DNA of 64,000 bases, from assembly GCA_036936605.1 (NCBI GenBank), contig JAUPFV010000004.1, positions 138,765,473 through 138,829,472 on the forward strand, in the 5' to 3' direction. Positions 51,211-63,663 of this stretch are shown one piece after another. The DNA comes from Limnanthes douglasii subsp. nivea. Lineage: Eukaryota; Streptophyta; Magnoliopsida; Brassicales; Limnanthaceae. The notes beneath the pieces are model-generated. The model saw only the letters and a program-made list of their open reading frames with translations. It ran no database searches and was not told the DNA's origin. The translations under genes and the position numbers were made by a program. Position 1 is the stretch's first letter. The number at the start of each line of letters is the position of its first letter.

Positions 51211-52767
51211 AAACACTCAAACTTTTCATAATTGTATTAAAAAATTAAGGAAAAAGAATAGAATCACTGGTATAACAATAAATGGCCTTTGGAATAAAGA
51301 TCAATCTATAATTAGAGACTCTATTGTCACTTATTTTAAAATTTTATTAAACACTCATCAAAACCATTCAACTAGTCTCCAAAATGTTAACTTAATCAAT
51401 GACCTTATCCCTAAGATAATTTCTTTCTAGGATAAGCAATCCCTTACATCTCCCCCTTCTATGACGGAGATGCATAACATGATTCTTAGTCTTAATCCCA
51501 ATTATGTTTTCTAGAGTTGATGGTTTCAACTCCAGATTCTTTAAAGAATGCTGGTTAATTATAAAACAAGATTTATTTGATTCCATAACTGCCTAATTTT
51601 ATAAATTTATACCCCTCCCCAATGTATCTATGTCACAACTATATGTCTTATACCTAAATTAATCTCTCCCAGAACTTGAGAAATTTTAGACCCATTAGTC
51701 TTTGTACAATATTCAATAGAATATTGTCAAAGCTAATAAATAACAAATTGGCCAAAATACTTCCTAAAATAATATCTACCAAACATGGAGCTTATGTTGA
51801 AAACAGAAGTATACAAAAAACCATTTTGATTACTCATGAGTTAATATATAACCTGAATAAAAAAATATAGTTCATGCAATATGGTTATTAATTTAGATCT
51901 GTCTAAGGCCTTTGATACGCTTGATTTCAAATTCATTTATCAAATTCTATCAGCTTTTGGTTTCAATAATATCTTTATTAACTTATCAAAACAAGCATTT
52001 AGAATATCCATTATTTAATCATTATTAATGGATATTCTCTTGGTTACTTTCCTTCTAGCAATGGTATCAAACAAGGAGACCCACTGTCTCCAAGTCTGTT
52101 TATCATTGATGAAGAGCTGTTAATAAGAGGAATTAAAATTTTAATGAACCTATACCCATCAACAAAATTTGTTTCAAAAGGATCAATTAACATTTGGTGT
52201 CTAGCATCCGCTGGCAATATTATAATTTTGACCAATGGATCAATACATTATGTGAAAATAACATGTGAATTTCTTGATATCTATCAAAATATTTGTGGTC
52301 AACAAGTTAACAAAGATAAAACTACTTTCATTACATCTAATCGAATGAATAGATCAAGGATAACTGCCATTGAAAATAATATAGGATTCAAGCACACAAT
52401 ATTACCTTTAAGATATTTAGGCATAAAAATGAATTCAAAACATAATTTAATATACTTTAATGGTCCGGTTGACAAAATCAGATGCAAAATAGATGATTGG
52501 AACCCAAAAATTTTGTCATTTGGTGGTAGACTAATTTTAATCAAATCAGTTATACTTGTAATTCTAACCAATCAAATGCAAAACATCCTTCTTCCTAAGA
52601 ATGTTATAGCTAGAATAAATTTACTTATTAATAATTTAATACGGGGATATAGTGAGAATAACAAAACTATAATTTGGTCTAAATGGAATAACTTATGTAA
52701 ACCATTTGATGAGAATGGTTTAAACATAAGATATTTATCTGAAACTCAAATAGCTATATCCTGTTAA
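51211..52767 (+). pseudogene. LINE ORF2 reverse transcriptase, catalytic centre lost
   Basis: LRNFRPISLCTIFNRILSKLI (from 51675), KHGAYVENRSIQKTILITHE, then a slip region with LDLSKAFDTLDF-like remains, GIKQGDPLSPSLFI (52062-52104) and the thumb KDKTTFITSN ... GGRLILIKSVILVILTN. The catalytic (F/Y)ADD reads LASAGNIII (52200-52225), so both Asp residues are gone. Frame 52144-52767 stays open despite this. Confidence 0.85.
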
Positions 52768-53560
52768 GTATGGTTTACTTTTAGAAATAATTATTTTCTT
52801 TGGGCTAAACTAATGCAGTCTATTTACTTCCCTAAAATCTGACTCAAAGGTTTGACAAAATATGTTAAAAACTAGAGACTTAGCTGAAAAGTTTATTCTC
52901 TGGTCACTAGGGAAAGGTAACATTGATTTTTGGGCTGACAAATGGTGCAATACACAACCTCTAATCACCTTCAATATTAATGATAATAACTTATGGTACA
53001 AGAAAGTCAAAGTACAAGAATTATGGGTAAATAATCAATCGAATGTAGGAAAACTTAGAATTAATGTGTTTCAATCAGGCATAGATAGAATAATGAAAAT
53101 CTCTTTTTACTTAAACAAAAATGATAATATAGTTTGGACAATCTCTTTAGATGAGAATTTTCCCTTCAAGGAAACCTCGAATGAAATCAGGGTTAATGAC
53201 CAAAAGTATTTAATTCTCATGAAAATTTGGAACAATATCTCACTAAAGAAATTTTTATTCGCCCAATTGGAGGGTGATAAACAACCCAATATCTATAGAA
53301 TCTGTTCTCCAAAAGAAAGGTTTCCATATGTCTTCAAAATGCCAACATTGTTCCAATATTAAAACAATTGATCATTTGTTTATTGCTTGTCAAAGTTCTC
53401 GGAATGTTTGGAACTATTTCTCTGCATTATTTGGATTAGTCCTAGGTAAGAAAATGACTATAAAACATATTATAACTATATGGTTCTCCTCTACTACTAA
53501 ACTGATTCATATTAAAACCATAATACCTTCCTTAATCATCTGGTCGACATGAAAGGCTAG
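52768..53560 (+). pseudogene. LINE ORF2 linker and zf-RVT domain
   Basis: LAEKFILWSLGKGNIDFWAD (52880-52940) is the post-RT linker. The zf-RVT part shows WTISLDENFPFKETSNEIR, IWNNISLKKFLFAQ and, after a slip, CQHCSNIKTIDHLFIACQSS (Cys/His finger) near 53335-53395. Confidence 0.8.
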
Positions 53561-54233
53561 GAATAAGTCTAAACATGATAATGTTACTCCATCTAATAAC
53601 AATATTATAGTAATGTTAAATAATCGATTTCATCAGTGGATATTATAAATATGTTAAATAAAAACATTGGAAAGGTGATTTTAAAGATGTAGAAGAACTA
53701 AATTGTTTCAATCATATATAAAAAAATTAAGTCTATATATCAAATGACACCCTCCATTATTAGGTACATTTAAGTTAAATTATGATGGATCATCTCTAAT
53801 CAATAGTGAATCTAGTGTTGTCTTTATATTGAGAACTGCAAATGGTAGTCTACTAGTAGCTAAAGGTATTCTAATAGGCAAGAACTCTTATTTACTATCT
53901 GAAATTAGATCACTTCTAGAGGGCCTTTTATACTGTTATCAGCATGATTACACTTAAGTAGACATAGAGATTAATTCTTCAATAATTTTCAATATGCTCA
54001 GTTATGATACATCACCTTGGTACTTAAACTTAATGATTCAATATTACAGAAATCTTATTCTCCCTAGCATGATTATTAGACATATCTATAGGGAACATAA
54101 TTATGGAGCTGGTTGGATAGCAAAGCATACCATACAGACCAAAAAAAATTTCTTATTTTCATCTCATGATTATCCAATTGCTTTTAATGTTATTCTCTTT
54201 CTAGAAAGCATTGAAATTGGATCCCTAGGTTGA
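53561..54233 (+). pseudogene. LINE ORF2 C-terminal RNase H
   Basis: FKLNYDGSSLINSESSVV (first Asp in NYDGSS, about 53775), SEIRSLLEGLLYC (Glu) and the end RHIYREHNYGAGWIAKHT are present with a stop between; the natural stop is at 54231-54233. RNase H at the end of ORF2 is typical of plant L1 elements. Confidence 0.8.
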
Positions 54234-54300
54234 AAGACTAACCATATGAAAGTCACTAACTCTTGGCAAGGTTTACCTTCACCAATCTAAACTTTATTTT

Positions 54301-57030
54301 CTTGCAGGTACAGGTTTAAAATCATGCAGTATACCATCAACAAAATAAATTGTTGGAATATAGAGATAGATACATCAAAGGTAACGTGGAACTAGAAGCA
54401 TCAAGAATTCAAGGCAAGACACAAGTATAAAGCATGTAGTAGATAAATTCAAACGACAAATGATAGATCAAAGAGTGGAAGCAACCAAACTATGGAGGAA
54501 ATTGAATCTTCAACATTCCTACTCATATTTTAGAGAAAAATTATAATGTATATTAGTAGAATCTAGAGGATTCTCTTAAAGAAAACTTCTTTCAAGATCT
54601 GAAAAGATCATTTTATTTTGATACATTGTAGTTAATTAGAGCATGTAACATTTTATCAATAATTTTTTTACTTTTGTTAAAAGAAAATTATATATGATCA
54701 TAATTATTATATACTATAATATCATACATGATTTTATATATGGTCATAGTTATTGTATACTATAATGTTATAGTGATTATGTATGGATATACTCACGTCC
54801 GTAAAAATAGCATTGAGAAAATAATAATAAAAAATTTATTTTTATTGTTTTTATGGCGTACACTATATTATTGTTAACATTTTAACATCAATTATAAACC
54901 TAAAGAAAATTAAAAAATTGACGATAATATATTTATAATTTTTATAAAATAAGTTAGGTTTGTTTTAAAAATTTAAGTTACAAAGGTATGGTAACTATGA
55001 AACATGGTTGGATGGAATAGTTCGGAGTCAAATATCTAATTTATTTATCGTGCAAATCTGAAAACAAGAAATTAGAGATCTTGGATAGAAAAAAATGAAT
55101 AATTATATAGAGTTTCACATTCAGTTAGTTTGGATATCATACACTTTAAAATACCTTAAAAAGTAAGATTACTCTATAATCTTATAAAAAATCACAATGA
55201 TGAGAACGAAAAGTGTGAAAATATTCCAAAAAATACCAACAATTGGGAGTCAAACAGACAAAATTCAATTCAGATAGCGTGATAAATGTCAAACATAATA
55301 GAATTATTAGAGTAGTAAATGACTATTAATAGAATTAGAAAACATGAAGAGAGGCTTTAAAAGAATCCAAAATAATTTATTATGCTTTATCTCGGTCACC
55401 ATTTGCAGAGAATATACCCGAGAAAGAAATCTCCCATTAAGTTTTAAGTATGCAAAATGGATAAGTATGGTGATTAGAGGATCTCACACATCATCTCAAG
55501 CATTTTTGTAATGTCATGCTCAATTTGAATTTAGAAAACATATTGTTTTATTTAACGGTTTCTATGACCTTTTGAGGTAACAATTTGGCATGATTTAATA
55601 GTATCTCAACAAGATCTATGAAAAATATGAGGATTTGTAAAATATTTTCGCAATCATCTTATTGTCAACAAATAAGTCAAGAATGAGGGAGATTTTATCA
55701 TAGTTATGTAGAAAAAGGAGTAAAAACCTACAAAATTATGTCTAGTGATTTGTGCAAAAAGTGAACCGTCTAAACCTTTGTAAGAAACATTCGAGTAATT
55801 GCGCTTAGTGAGGTATCACATACGATAATTTATTTATAGAGAAACATATTAAATTATTAACTGAAACAATGTAAGACGTCTTCTAAACTCCTTATTAAAA
55901 TTCAAAAATGAAAAAAAATAGATGTCATAAACATCACTAAAAAATAAAAGCCTCATATATAACTTAAAACTCAAAATTTTGATACTTAAAGAAGATTTGA
56001 ATCTTTGTGAGAATATATAGAAAGAAGTTAAACTTTTTATTATTAATTATGACAATGACCGAAGTTACATTTTGTTGAGTAAAACCATATTAGCAGTATA
56101 CGACAAATTTAGAGATAATGGATACTTTAGAAAGGCCAAGGCAAATGAATCCGTTCGATAATGAGTGATCTAAAAAAATTACTATGCTTTTTACAATAAC
56201 TACATGCATGATATTTCAAATGTTATCGGTTATAGGATAGAAATTCAAATAAGTATTGGAAACGGCGAGTTGTTGAAGTTTACGAAAAAAATCAAAAAGG
56301 AAATTAAGAAAACAAATTTGATAACAACCCAAAAATTAATAAAAATGAAAGAATAGCTTGCATTACAACATGGATTATACTTTTTATTTTGGGATTACCA
56401 ACTCATATAGAAAATGATATGAAAAATATGTTGAATTTTATTTTATCAATGATAATTTTGAATATTTAGTTCGGTCTTCGTGTCGGTTATTAGCTACAAT
56501 GACAACGATTTGAATTGTATTGTAGGTCCGAATGAAGATTCCCTTATATTTTTTGTATTAAATGAATGGAAATAAGATGAGTGTGTGCTGATGTAAAAAT
56601 ATTGGGTAATATGTTTTATAAGAATGATTATAAAAAGATGGCTATTTTTTTTATTAAGTATAAACTTAAACGGGTTTGAAGAAAAGAGTATTAACTACCT
56701 CAAAGAGATTTAATTTGTTTTACGGCAGAAGACTTAACACCTTTTAAAAAGATGCAAACACTTTTATGAGTGGTTGATCTGAGTTGGTAATAATTTCATT
56801 TTAAGAAGAACATTTTACCAGAAGATGCAAACAGTCTGTTCACATTATCATCAATGCATTAGGTATTTTATCAGAGGTTAGCCATAAGTAATCTGAAGCA
56901 ATCATAAGCATGTAAAGGATTTTTATACTGCGATTTTGTATCATAATAAAATATTATAGCAATCGTTGAAGCACTGTGATGAAATATTTGAAATTATTGA
57001 GCCATTGGTTAAAATATAAGGAAAGTAGAT
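54301..57030. other. AT-rich stretch with possible remnants
   Basis: No clear gene. A 36-codon open piece at 56051-56161 (DNDRSYILLSKTILAVYDKF and on) reads like protein but I do not recognise it. The rest is AT-rich with many stops; old transposon debris is likely but not identified. Confidence 0.5.
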
Positions 57031-57405
57031 TGATGAGTCCGGTTTTTCTCACCACTCACTGAAGAAGCCGGACAGGGGCATTTCAGACAAAAACCACCCA
57101 CTGAACCATCCGAACATGACTAATGTATTAAAAACTAAATCACTTCATGACTAAGCTAATTGCTTAGTTGCTTAATAACTAATGGGTCTTTGAACTCGAC
57201 CCGAATTCATAAGTATAACCCGAAAGCCCATGTGGCCCATAATTAAGGGTATAAATACCCAACCACTTTCATTAATGAGGGTAATAAACATTTAATACAA
57301 CCAGGCAGCTCAAATCTCTCACTACAAACTACCCAAACATTAAATACCCTTGAAACATTACAAAACTCCTGACAAAATTACCCTCAGACAAAAATCATCC
57401 ACATC
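57031..57405 (+). repeat. Element C 5' LTR (375 bp)
   Basis: TGATGAGTCCGG...ATCCACATCA, with TATA box GGGTATAAATACCC at about 57248-57261, followed by PBS TTGGCGACCACAGTGGGAG at 57409-57427. Confidence 0.93.
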
Positions 57406-57408
57406 AAA

Positions 57409-57427
57409 TTGGCGACCACAGTGGGAG
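57409..57427 (+). other. Element C primer-binding site
   Basis: Matches the PBS of B over 19 nt, three bases after the LTR end. Confidence 0.75.
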
Positions 57428-57478
57428 AATAAGGTGCCCGAATCTAGCATTCGAATGCATCAACAAAAACCAGTTCGG

Positions 57479-59345
57479 ATGAACCCGGACGAGCAAGAAG
57501 TGCCACCAGCTTTGGCAGAAGTGGTGGGAGAAAATGATGAATATACGAATGAGGAGCGAGACAGGTTAAAACTTGAAATAGAAGCTTTAAGGGCTGCCAA
57601 AAGGGCAGAGATGGGCACCAAAGGGAAGTCTAAGGTGTCGGCAGCTCATCATACTGACAATCCAAGAGAGCATGAGCCATCAAAGACTCATGTGAGTGCT
57701 AAAAAGACTCATGCTAGCTCAAAGAAATATTACTTGTCTAAACCAGTGGAGAGTTCAGATTCAGACTCAGACTCTTCTAGTAGCTTCTCAAATGAAGATA
57801 GAGTTGAAGAATCTTTGTCATCCAACAGCGATGAAGGCCGCTCTAAAAATAAACAAAAGTTGGTTAAAAAGTACTCAAGAAAGAGGGACAGGCATGGAAG
57901 GTTGAAGAGGCATCTGGGTAAATGATCGTCTCACAGTCAAAGTCATGGCCGGAGACACATAGACCGCTTGTTAATGGATCCTTGTGCCTTCTATGATGAG
58001 CCAAGTATCTTTGCAACTCCCAACAAAGATACTGTATTTAATCGTGGCGGGAATTGGAGACAATCTCCATTTTCCTCCAAGATACTGTCCGGGAACCTTC
58101 CTAAGAGGTTTGACAATACAAAAATAGAAAAATATGATGGCAGTAAAGATCCAGATAACCACTTGGAACAATTAAAAAAGTTTATGATGAATTTTGATGA
58201 TGACGATAAGTTAATCTGTCGAGCATTCTCCCAATCTTTTACGGGGAGTGCTTTGAAGTGGTACAGTAGTCTGCCACATGGCTGCATCCGAAATTTTGAC
58301 ACTTTTTGGGTGGCCTTTCGGAGGCAGTTCGTTGGAAGTAAAGAAGTAAAGGGAAATGGAGATACAATTATCCATTGTGCCCAAGAACCAAACGAATCCT
58401 TAAAAGAGTACATAAGTCGTTTTGTAAATACTAAAAATTGATTGACTAATTGCTTTGAACAAGTAGCAATAACTTCTCTAAGGCAGGGCTTAAACCATGG
58501 AAACTTGACTGATTTAGTAACTAGGAAAAAGGCCATGACATGGGAAGGTCTGCTGAATCAAGTTGGTAAACAAATTAATGTGGATGAAACAAAGAAAACC
58601 ACGATGCACATGCATGTGAGGTCTGCTCCAGCTGCACCAAATCAAAACCAGAACCATTCCGAGAACAAGGCCAAGGAAGCCGGGCAGGGTCATAACAGAG
58701 CCAAGGCTCAATCCCATCCAGCTGCACTAGCCCAGAGCCAGCAATCTAGAAACAAGTGATGACCTTGGGTTCAACCGGAGTGGTTTGCTGAGTTGAAAGA
58801 AAACGTCGCCACCATTTATGACAAAACAAAAGACGAAGTACATTTCAGAAGGCCGACTGCATTACAATCTCCCATGGAGAGCCGTAATAATTTTTTCTGT
58901 CAATATCACCATAATATTGGCCATAACACTGAAGATTGTATAGCGTTGAAGCAAGAAGTGCAGAATTTGATTGAAAGAGGAAAGTTGGGAGCTCATGTTA
59001 AAAGAAGAAGTGGAAATAGACCTGATAACGCTCATTGGACTGGTCCAGACAATGCTGGCACGTCGGCTCCGGATGGGGCTATGGTAATAATCGAAAGATT
59101 TGATGTAGAGTCAGAATATTTAGAGCCTGATCCAACCCAGAATAAAGTGGGTGTTATCACAGAACGTTACAAGATGGTGTCTGGACTTATTAGCTTTTTT
59201 GAGTCACTTACAATATTCGGGGGAGACACCATGACTGCACAAACTGCTTCTTCAAGAAAGAGGCACGTTCATACTTTAGCTACCCAACTGGAAGGAGACA
59301 TGACTTCCTATCAATCACAAATTCCATTTCCCTTCATTTTTTTTA
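57479..59345 (+). pseudogene. gag: Element C gag, several stops
   Basis: ATG at 57479 (MNPDEQEVPPALAEVVGEND), same start as B. The frame is preserved across stops at 57923, 58439 and 58757 (TGA, TGA, TGA TGA). Gag core FTGSALKWYSSLPHGC and FWVAFRRQFVGSKEVKGN, zinc motif CQYHHNIGHNTEDC (C, H, H, C) intact. A T-run slip near 59340 (FPFIFF) breaks the Gag-protease join. Confidence 0.9.
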
Positions 59346-59970
59346 TGAGAACGACTTGAGGGACATTGCTGGTCCCCATGAAGATGTTGTTGTCATAGGA
59401 GCATCTATTGGGGGGCAGTGACATAAGACGAATTTTGGTGGACACCGGAAGTTCAGCCAATATTCTCTTTTTAACTTCATACAAAAAAATGAAGAATCCA
59501 GCAGTAGTTCAGCGTTCGAACAGGTCAATTATGGGTTTCACTGGAAGCTCAGCAGATGTGATCGGGGAGTTCGAAGAGGAGGTTTTGTTGGGCAAGAGCC
59601 CTTTTTAAAAGATGGTTAGAATACTTTTTATTGTGGTGGATTATCCCACTTGTTATAATGCCATTTTGGGGAGATCTTGTCTCTCCAGGATGCATGATGT
59701 GGCTTCAACAGTCCACCAATATTTGAAATATGCTGTACAAGAACAAGTGGGAGTTGTTCCAAGCAGCCAAAAGGTGGTACGAGAGTGTTATGCAGCAGCA
59801 ATGGCCCCTCGAACGTTGGGGGCAGTACGGATCAGTGAGGAATATCAGTTTGAGGGGCCCTCTGGGGGAGACGGTGAAATTTATGACCCCAGAGAGACCC
59901 CTGGTGTTTTAATACCAATTGAAGAAGCCGAAAATCACTCTCTGGCTGAAGGAAAAAGTGTCAAGATAGG
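59346..59970 (+). pseudogene. Element C protease
   Basis: ILVDTGSSANILF is intact (about 59435-59470). A TAA at 59606-59608 interrupts it. At the codon where A and B have TAG this copy has TAT (EEYQFEG, about 59840). Confidence 0.88.
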
Positions 59971-61760
59971 GTCCAAGATGACATCAGGATTGAAGGATAA
60001 AATGTTAGATTTTTTGAAAGATCATCAGCATGTCTTTGCTTTGTGCAATGCTGATGTAACCGGAGTGCCAGCAGATATTATATCACACCAACTATCTATC
60101 CGGAGGGATGTAGCACCTGTTGTACAAAAGAGGAGAGCTTTTTCTAAGGAAAAAGCTGATGTCATGGTTCAAGAGGTTGAACGACTTACTAAAGTGGGGC
60201 ACATAAAGGAATCTCAATACCTTTTATGGACAGCCAATCCGGTATTGGTAAAGATGAAAAATGGTAAGTGGCGTATGTGCATCGATTTCACAGATCTCAA
60301 CAGAGCTTGTCTAAAATATTTAGATCCGGTCCCCTGAATTGATCAGTTTGTGGACTCCACATCTGGAAACAAGCTGTTGTCCTTTATGGATGCCTTCTCC
60401 CGGTATAATCCGATTCAAGTAGATCTAAAGGATCAAGAACACACTACATTTGTCACAAATAAGGGGCCTACATTGTTACAAAGTGATGCCGTTTGGGTTA
60501 AAAAATGCTGGGGCTACTTATCAGAGGTTGGTAAACAAGGCTTTTGCTGATCAGATTGGAAGAAACATGGAAGTCTACATCGATGACATGATGGTAAAAA
60601 GTGTGGACGAAGAGCTACACTTGGCAGATCTCCAGGAAACTTTTGCCAACTTGGTGAAAGTAAATTTAAAATTAAATCCAGAAAAGTGTGTTTTCGGAGT
60701 ACGGTCTGGAAAATTCTTGGGGTATGTGATAAGAGAGAAAGGGATACAGCCTAATCCAGACCAACTTAATGCTTTACTACAAATGGAGCCTCCTCGGAAT
60801 ATTAAAGAAGTACAAAGATTGACAGGGAGGTTGGCTGTGTTAAACCGTTTTATTTCAAGGTCTTCGGACAGGTGCGCCCCATTTTTTCAAACTTTGAAAG
60901 GTGCAAAAGATTTCAACTGGTCTCCATAGTGTGACGAGGATTTTGACGAAATTAAGAAGCACTTATCTTCCCATAAAACCTTGTTTAAACCAATTGAGGG
61001 AGATACCCTCTTCGTGTACTTAGCAGTTTCTGATTGTGCTATAAGTGCCGTATTGGTAAGAGAGGTGGATAATTATCCTCGTCCGGTATACTATATCAGC
61101 AAAAGCTTGATAGATGCAGAAAAACTGTATTTAAAGCTTGAAAAATTAGCACTAGCCCTAGTAATTGTTGCAAGGAAAATGAGGCTCTATTTTTAGGCTC
61201 ATTCTATCATTGTCCGGACGTCTTTTCCCTTGAAAAACGTTCTTCAAAAGGCAGATATTTCAAGTAGAATGACCAAGTGGTTAGTAGAGCTGGGAGACTA
61301 CAATATTGATTTTTCCCCTCGAACAGCAGTTAAAGCCCAAACTGTGGCTGACTTCTTAGTTGAATTCCATTCAGACAGGGATACTAAGCAAGCAACCAGT
61401 GTAAAAGATAAAACAGTATGGGTTATCCGGACTGATGGTGGATCAAGTACCATAGGTTGTGGTGCTGAGATATGTTTAACCTCTCCATACGGTGACAGGA
61501 TGTACCAAGCTATATGTTTTTCTTTCAAGGATTCCAACAACGAATCTGAATATGAAGCTGCTATAGCTGATTTGAAATTGGCACTTATTTGTGGAGCCAA
61601 AAGGGTTAGGTTAATGAGTGATTCTCAACTTCTTATTCATCATGCACAAGGTCAATCTGAAGCCAAAAAGGAACAACTGATTAAATACTTATTTGTTCTA
61701 AAAGAAGTGGAACTTAATTTAAAAAGCATCACCTATGAGCACATACCCCGAACTGAAAAA
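59971..61760 (+). pseudogene. Element C RT, RNase H and aRNH
   Basis: RT motifs NGKWRMCIDFTDLNRA, SFMDAFSRYNPI, then a slip near 60460, VMPFGLKNAGATYQR and EVYIDDMMVKS (YIDD intact). Stops at 60335 and 60927-60929. RNase H (LFVYLAVSDCAISAVLVREV), stop at 61194-61196, and aRNH (VIRTDGGSSTIGCGA, SNNESEYEAAIADL, LMSDSQLLIHH) follow; the aRNH end is shifted at 61750. Confidence 0.9.
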
Positions 61761-63127
61761 TACACTAGTAGACTCCTTGGCAACCATAACCTATTATGAG
61801 TCATACCCTTGGATTCATGTGCAAGAGTGCCCATCCATTCAAATCAGCTCGAATAAGGAAGAAGAAAGTTTGAATATACAAGAAAAACAGCCCCAAGACT
61901 AGATATTTCCTCTCCTCCAATATCTCTCAGATGGCATTCTGCCTCCGAAAAAAATAGTAGCAAGGAAAGTAAAATACAAGGCTCGTGGTTTTGTCATCTT
62001 GAGAGATGTTCTTTATAAAAAAAATCCTTTAGTAAACCTCTCTTACGATGTTTGGGGATTGAAGAGTTCCAAATAGTTCTCTCTGAATTACATGATGGTG
62101 AGGGATCAACACACTGTGGATACAAGGCTCTAACTAGAAGAGTTTTGTTAGCTGGGTATTACTGGCCCTCCATAATGCAAGATGCCAAGGAGTTGGTGAA
62201 AAAGTGTGATCCATGCCAAAGATACATCAATGAAATTCATACCTCAACTGTCCGGAGTCAATTTCTGAGCCAATACCTTTTGCTCGGTGGGGGCTGGATT
62301 TAGTGGGACCTCTACCCATGGCATCCGGAGGGTGCAGGACTATAATTGTTGCCATTGATTATTTTTCGAAGTGGATCGAAGCAGCCCCATTGGCAGGAAA
62401 TACTTCGAAAGCTGTTATAAAATTCATCATGTCTAACATTTGTTGCAGATTTGGGGTTCCACAGAAGATAACTACAGACAATGGGTCACAATTCGACAAC
62501 AAGGAGATGGAGAATTTTTGTGCTTCAAGAGGAATCCAACATTGCTTCTCTTCTCCTTTCCACCCACAGGAAAATGGTTAAGTTGAAGTGGCTAACAGAA
62601 CCATCTTTTCCGGTCTTAAAAAGAATCTAGAGGGAGCTGCGTGAAAATAGCCAAGTTATCTACGAGAAGTATTATGGGCCTACCGGACCACTCCTGGGGC
62701 CGCAACACAAGAGTCTCCCTTTTTCTTAGTGTATGGAATGGATGCCATAGATCCCATAGAGGCTACTCTCCCTTCATTTCGAGTTCATAATTCTTGCGAA
62801 CACGCTAACGAAGTGGCAGTCAGAAGTCAGCTTGATTTGATGGAAGAAAGAAGAGTTAAGGCTCACCTCAGAGCCACACACTATCAGGGTTTGATGAGAA
62901 GCAGGTTTGCTTCTAAAATCAAGAGGAGGGATTTTGAACCAGGGGATAAAGCATTGAGGAAAGTCTTCCTACATACCAAGGAGAGGCAGTTCGGCAAGTT
63001 AGCTTCTACATACCAAGGACTCTATGTGGTCAATGAAAAGCTTAAGCCTGGGACATACCGGCTCTAAGATAAAGATGGAAGGGTTTTGAATCATCCCTGG
63101 AACATTGAACACCTCCGGTTATATTTA
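61761..63127 (+). pseudogene. Element C integrase
   Basis: HHCC motif is intact (ELHDGEGSTHCGYKA ... CDPCQRY at about 62205). Core: VGPLPMASGGCRTIIVAIDY, ITTDNGSQFDN and FSSPFHPQENG, then a stop at 62579-62581 and VEVANRT. C-terminal part ERRVKAHLRATHYQGLMRSR to a stop at 63065-63067; the last residues NIEHLRLYLE end at 63131-63133. Confidence 0.9.
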
Positions 63128-63139
63128 GAATGAAAACTA

Positions 63140-63273
63140 TGTAAATATTTACTTGCTTAAAGTTCATGTAAATATTTACTTGCTTAAAGTTCATGTAAAT
63201 ATTTGGGGGCATACTCTTTCCTACTTAGGAGGCGCGGGGAGGTTTTAATGAGGTGCTCGGGATTTTTAATAAA
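63140..63273 (+). promoter_or_regulatory. Element C sense 3' end signals: three TGTAAATATTT and AATAAA
   Basis: TGTAAATATTT at 63140, 63167 and 63194 (27-bp period), then TTGGGGGCAT, GGCGCGGGGAGG and AATAAA at 63268-63273. Confidence 0.65.
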
Positions 63274-63529
63274 ATTTGATGCCTTCTTGAAAAATTCGGA
63301 GTGTTTCGATTGATAGTTTCTTCGAAAGTTTTTATCAATGGCGGACCGGATTGAATTGGTAGAGTGATGACTACTTCAAAATTTATCATCGAAGAATTTA
63401 AATACTCTCACTTTAAAATACTTGTAAAATAACTAAGGGTTGTTTGAACATTAGCCATCGAAGTTAAGAAACTATAAAACAATGCGAGAGTTGTGTAAAA
63501 TAAAACTACCCATTAAAATATGTGAAATT

Positions 63530-63622
63530 CCTTGGCCACCCAAGGACTTTGAATTTTCAAACAAAAAGGTTTGCCCGGACAAGGGCCGGACACAATTACA
63601 AAAAATGCCTTGCCATCCAAGG
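63530..63622. other. Element C twin hairpins
   Basis: CCTTGGCCACCCAAGG (63530-63545, 6-bp stem) and CCTTGCCATCCAAGG (63608-63622), with a GC-rich CCCGGACAAGGGCCGG between them. Same position as in A and B. Confidence 0.75.
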
Positions 63623-63663
63623 ACTTTGGTTCAGACACAAAAAATTAAAAGATAATTGATACT

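Larger units (their letters stand above)
48640..54300 (+). mobile_element. L1-type LINE, near full length, decayed
   Basis: In order: ORF1 with DUF4283 and knuckle remnant (48830-49560), ORF2 endonuclease (50141-51200), RT (51660-52767), zf-RVT (53100-53560) and RNase H (53770-54233). The RNase H and HIYREHNYGAGWIAKHT ending match the LINE at 34957-37690, so both belong to one family or close ones. Ends were set by coding limits; no TSD was identified. Confidence 0.85.
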
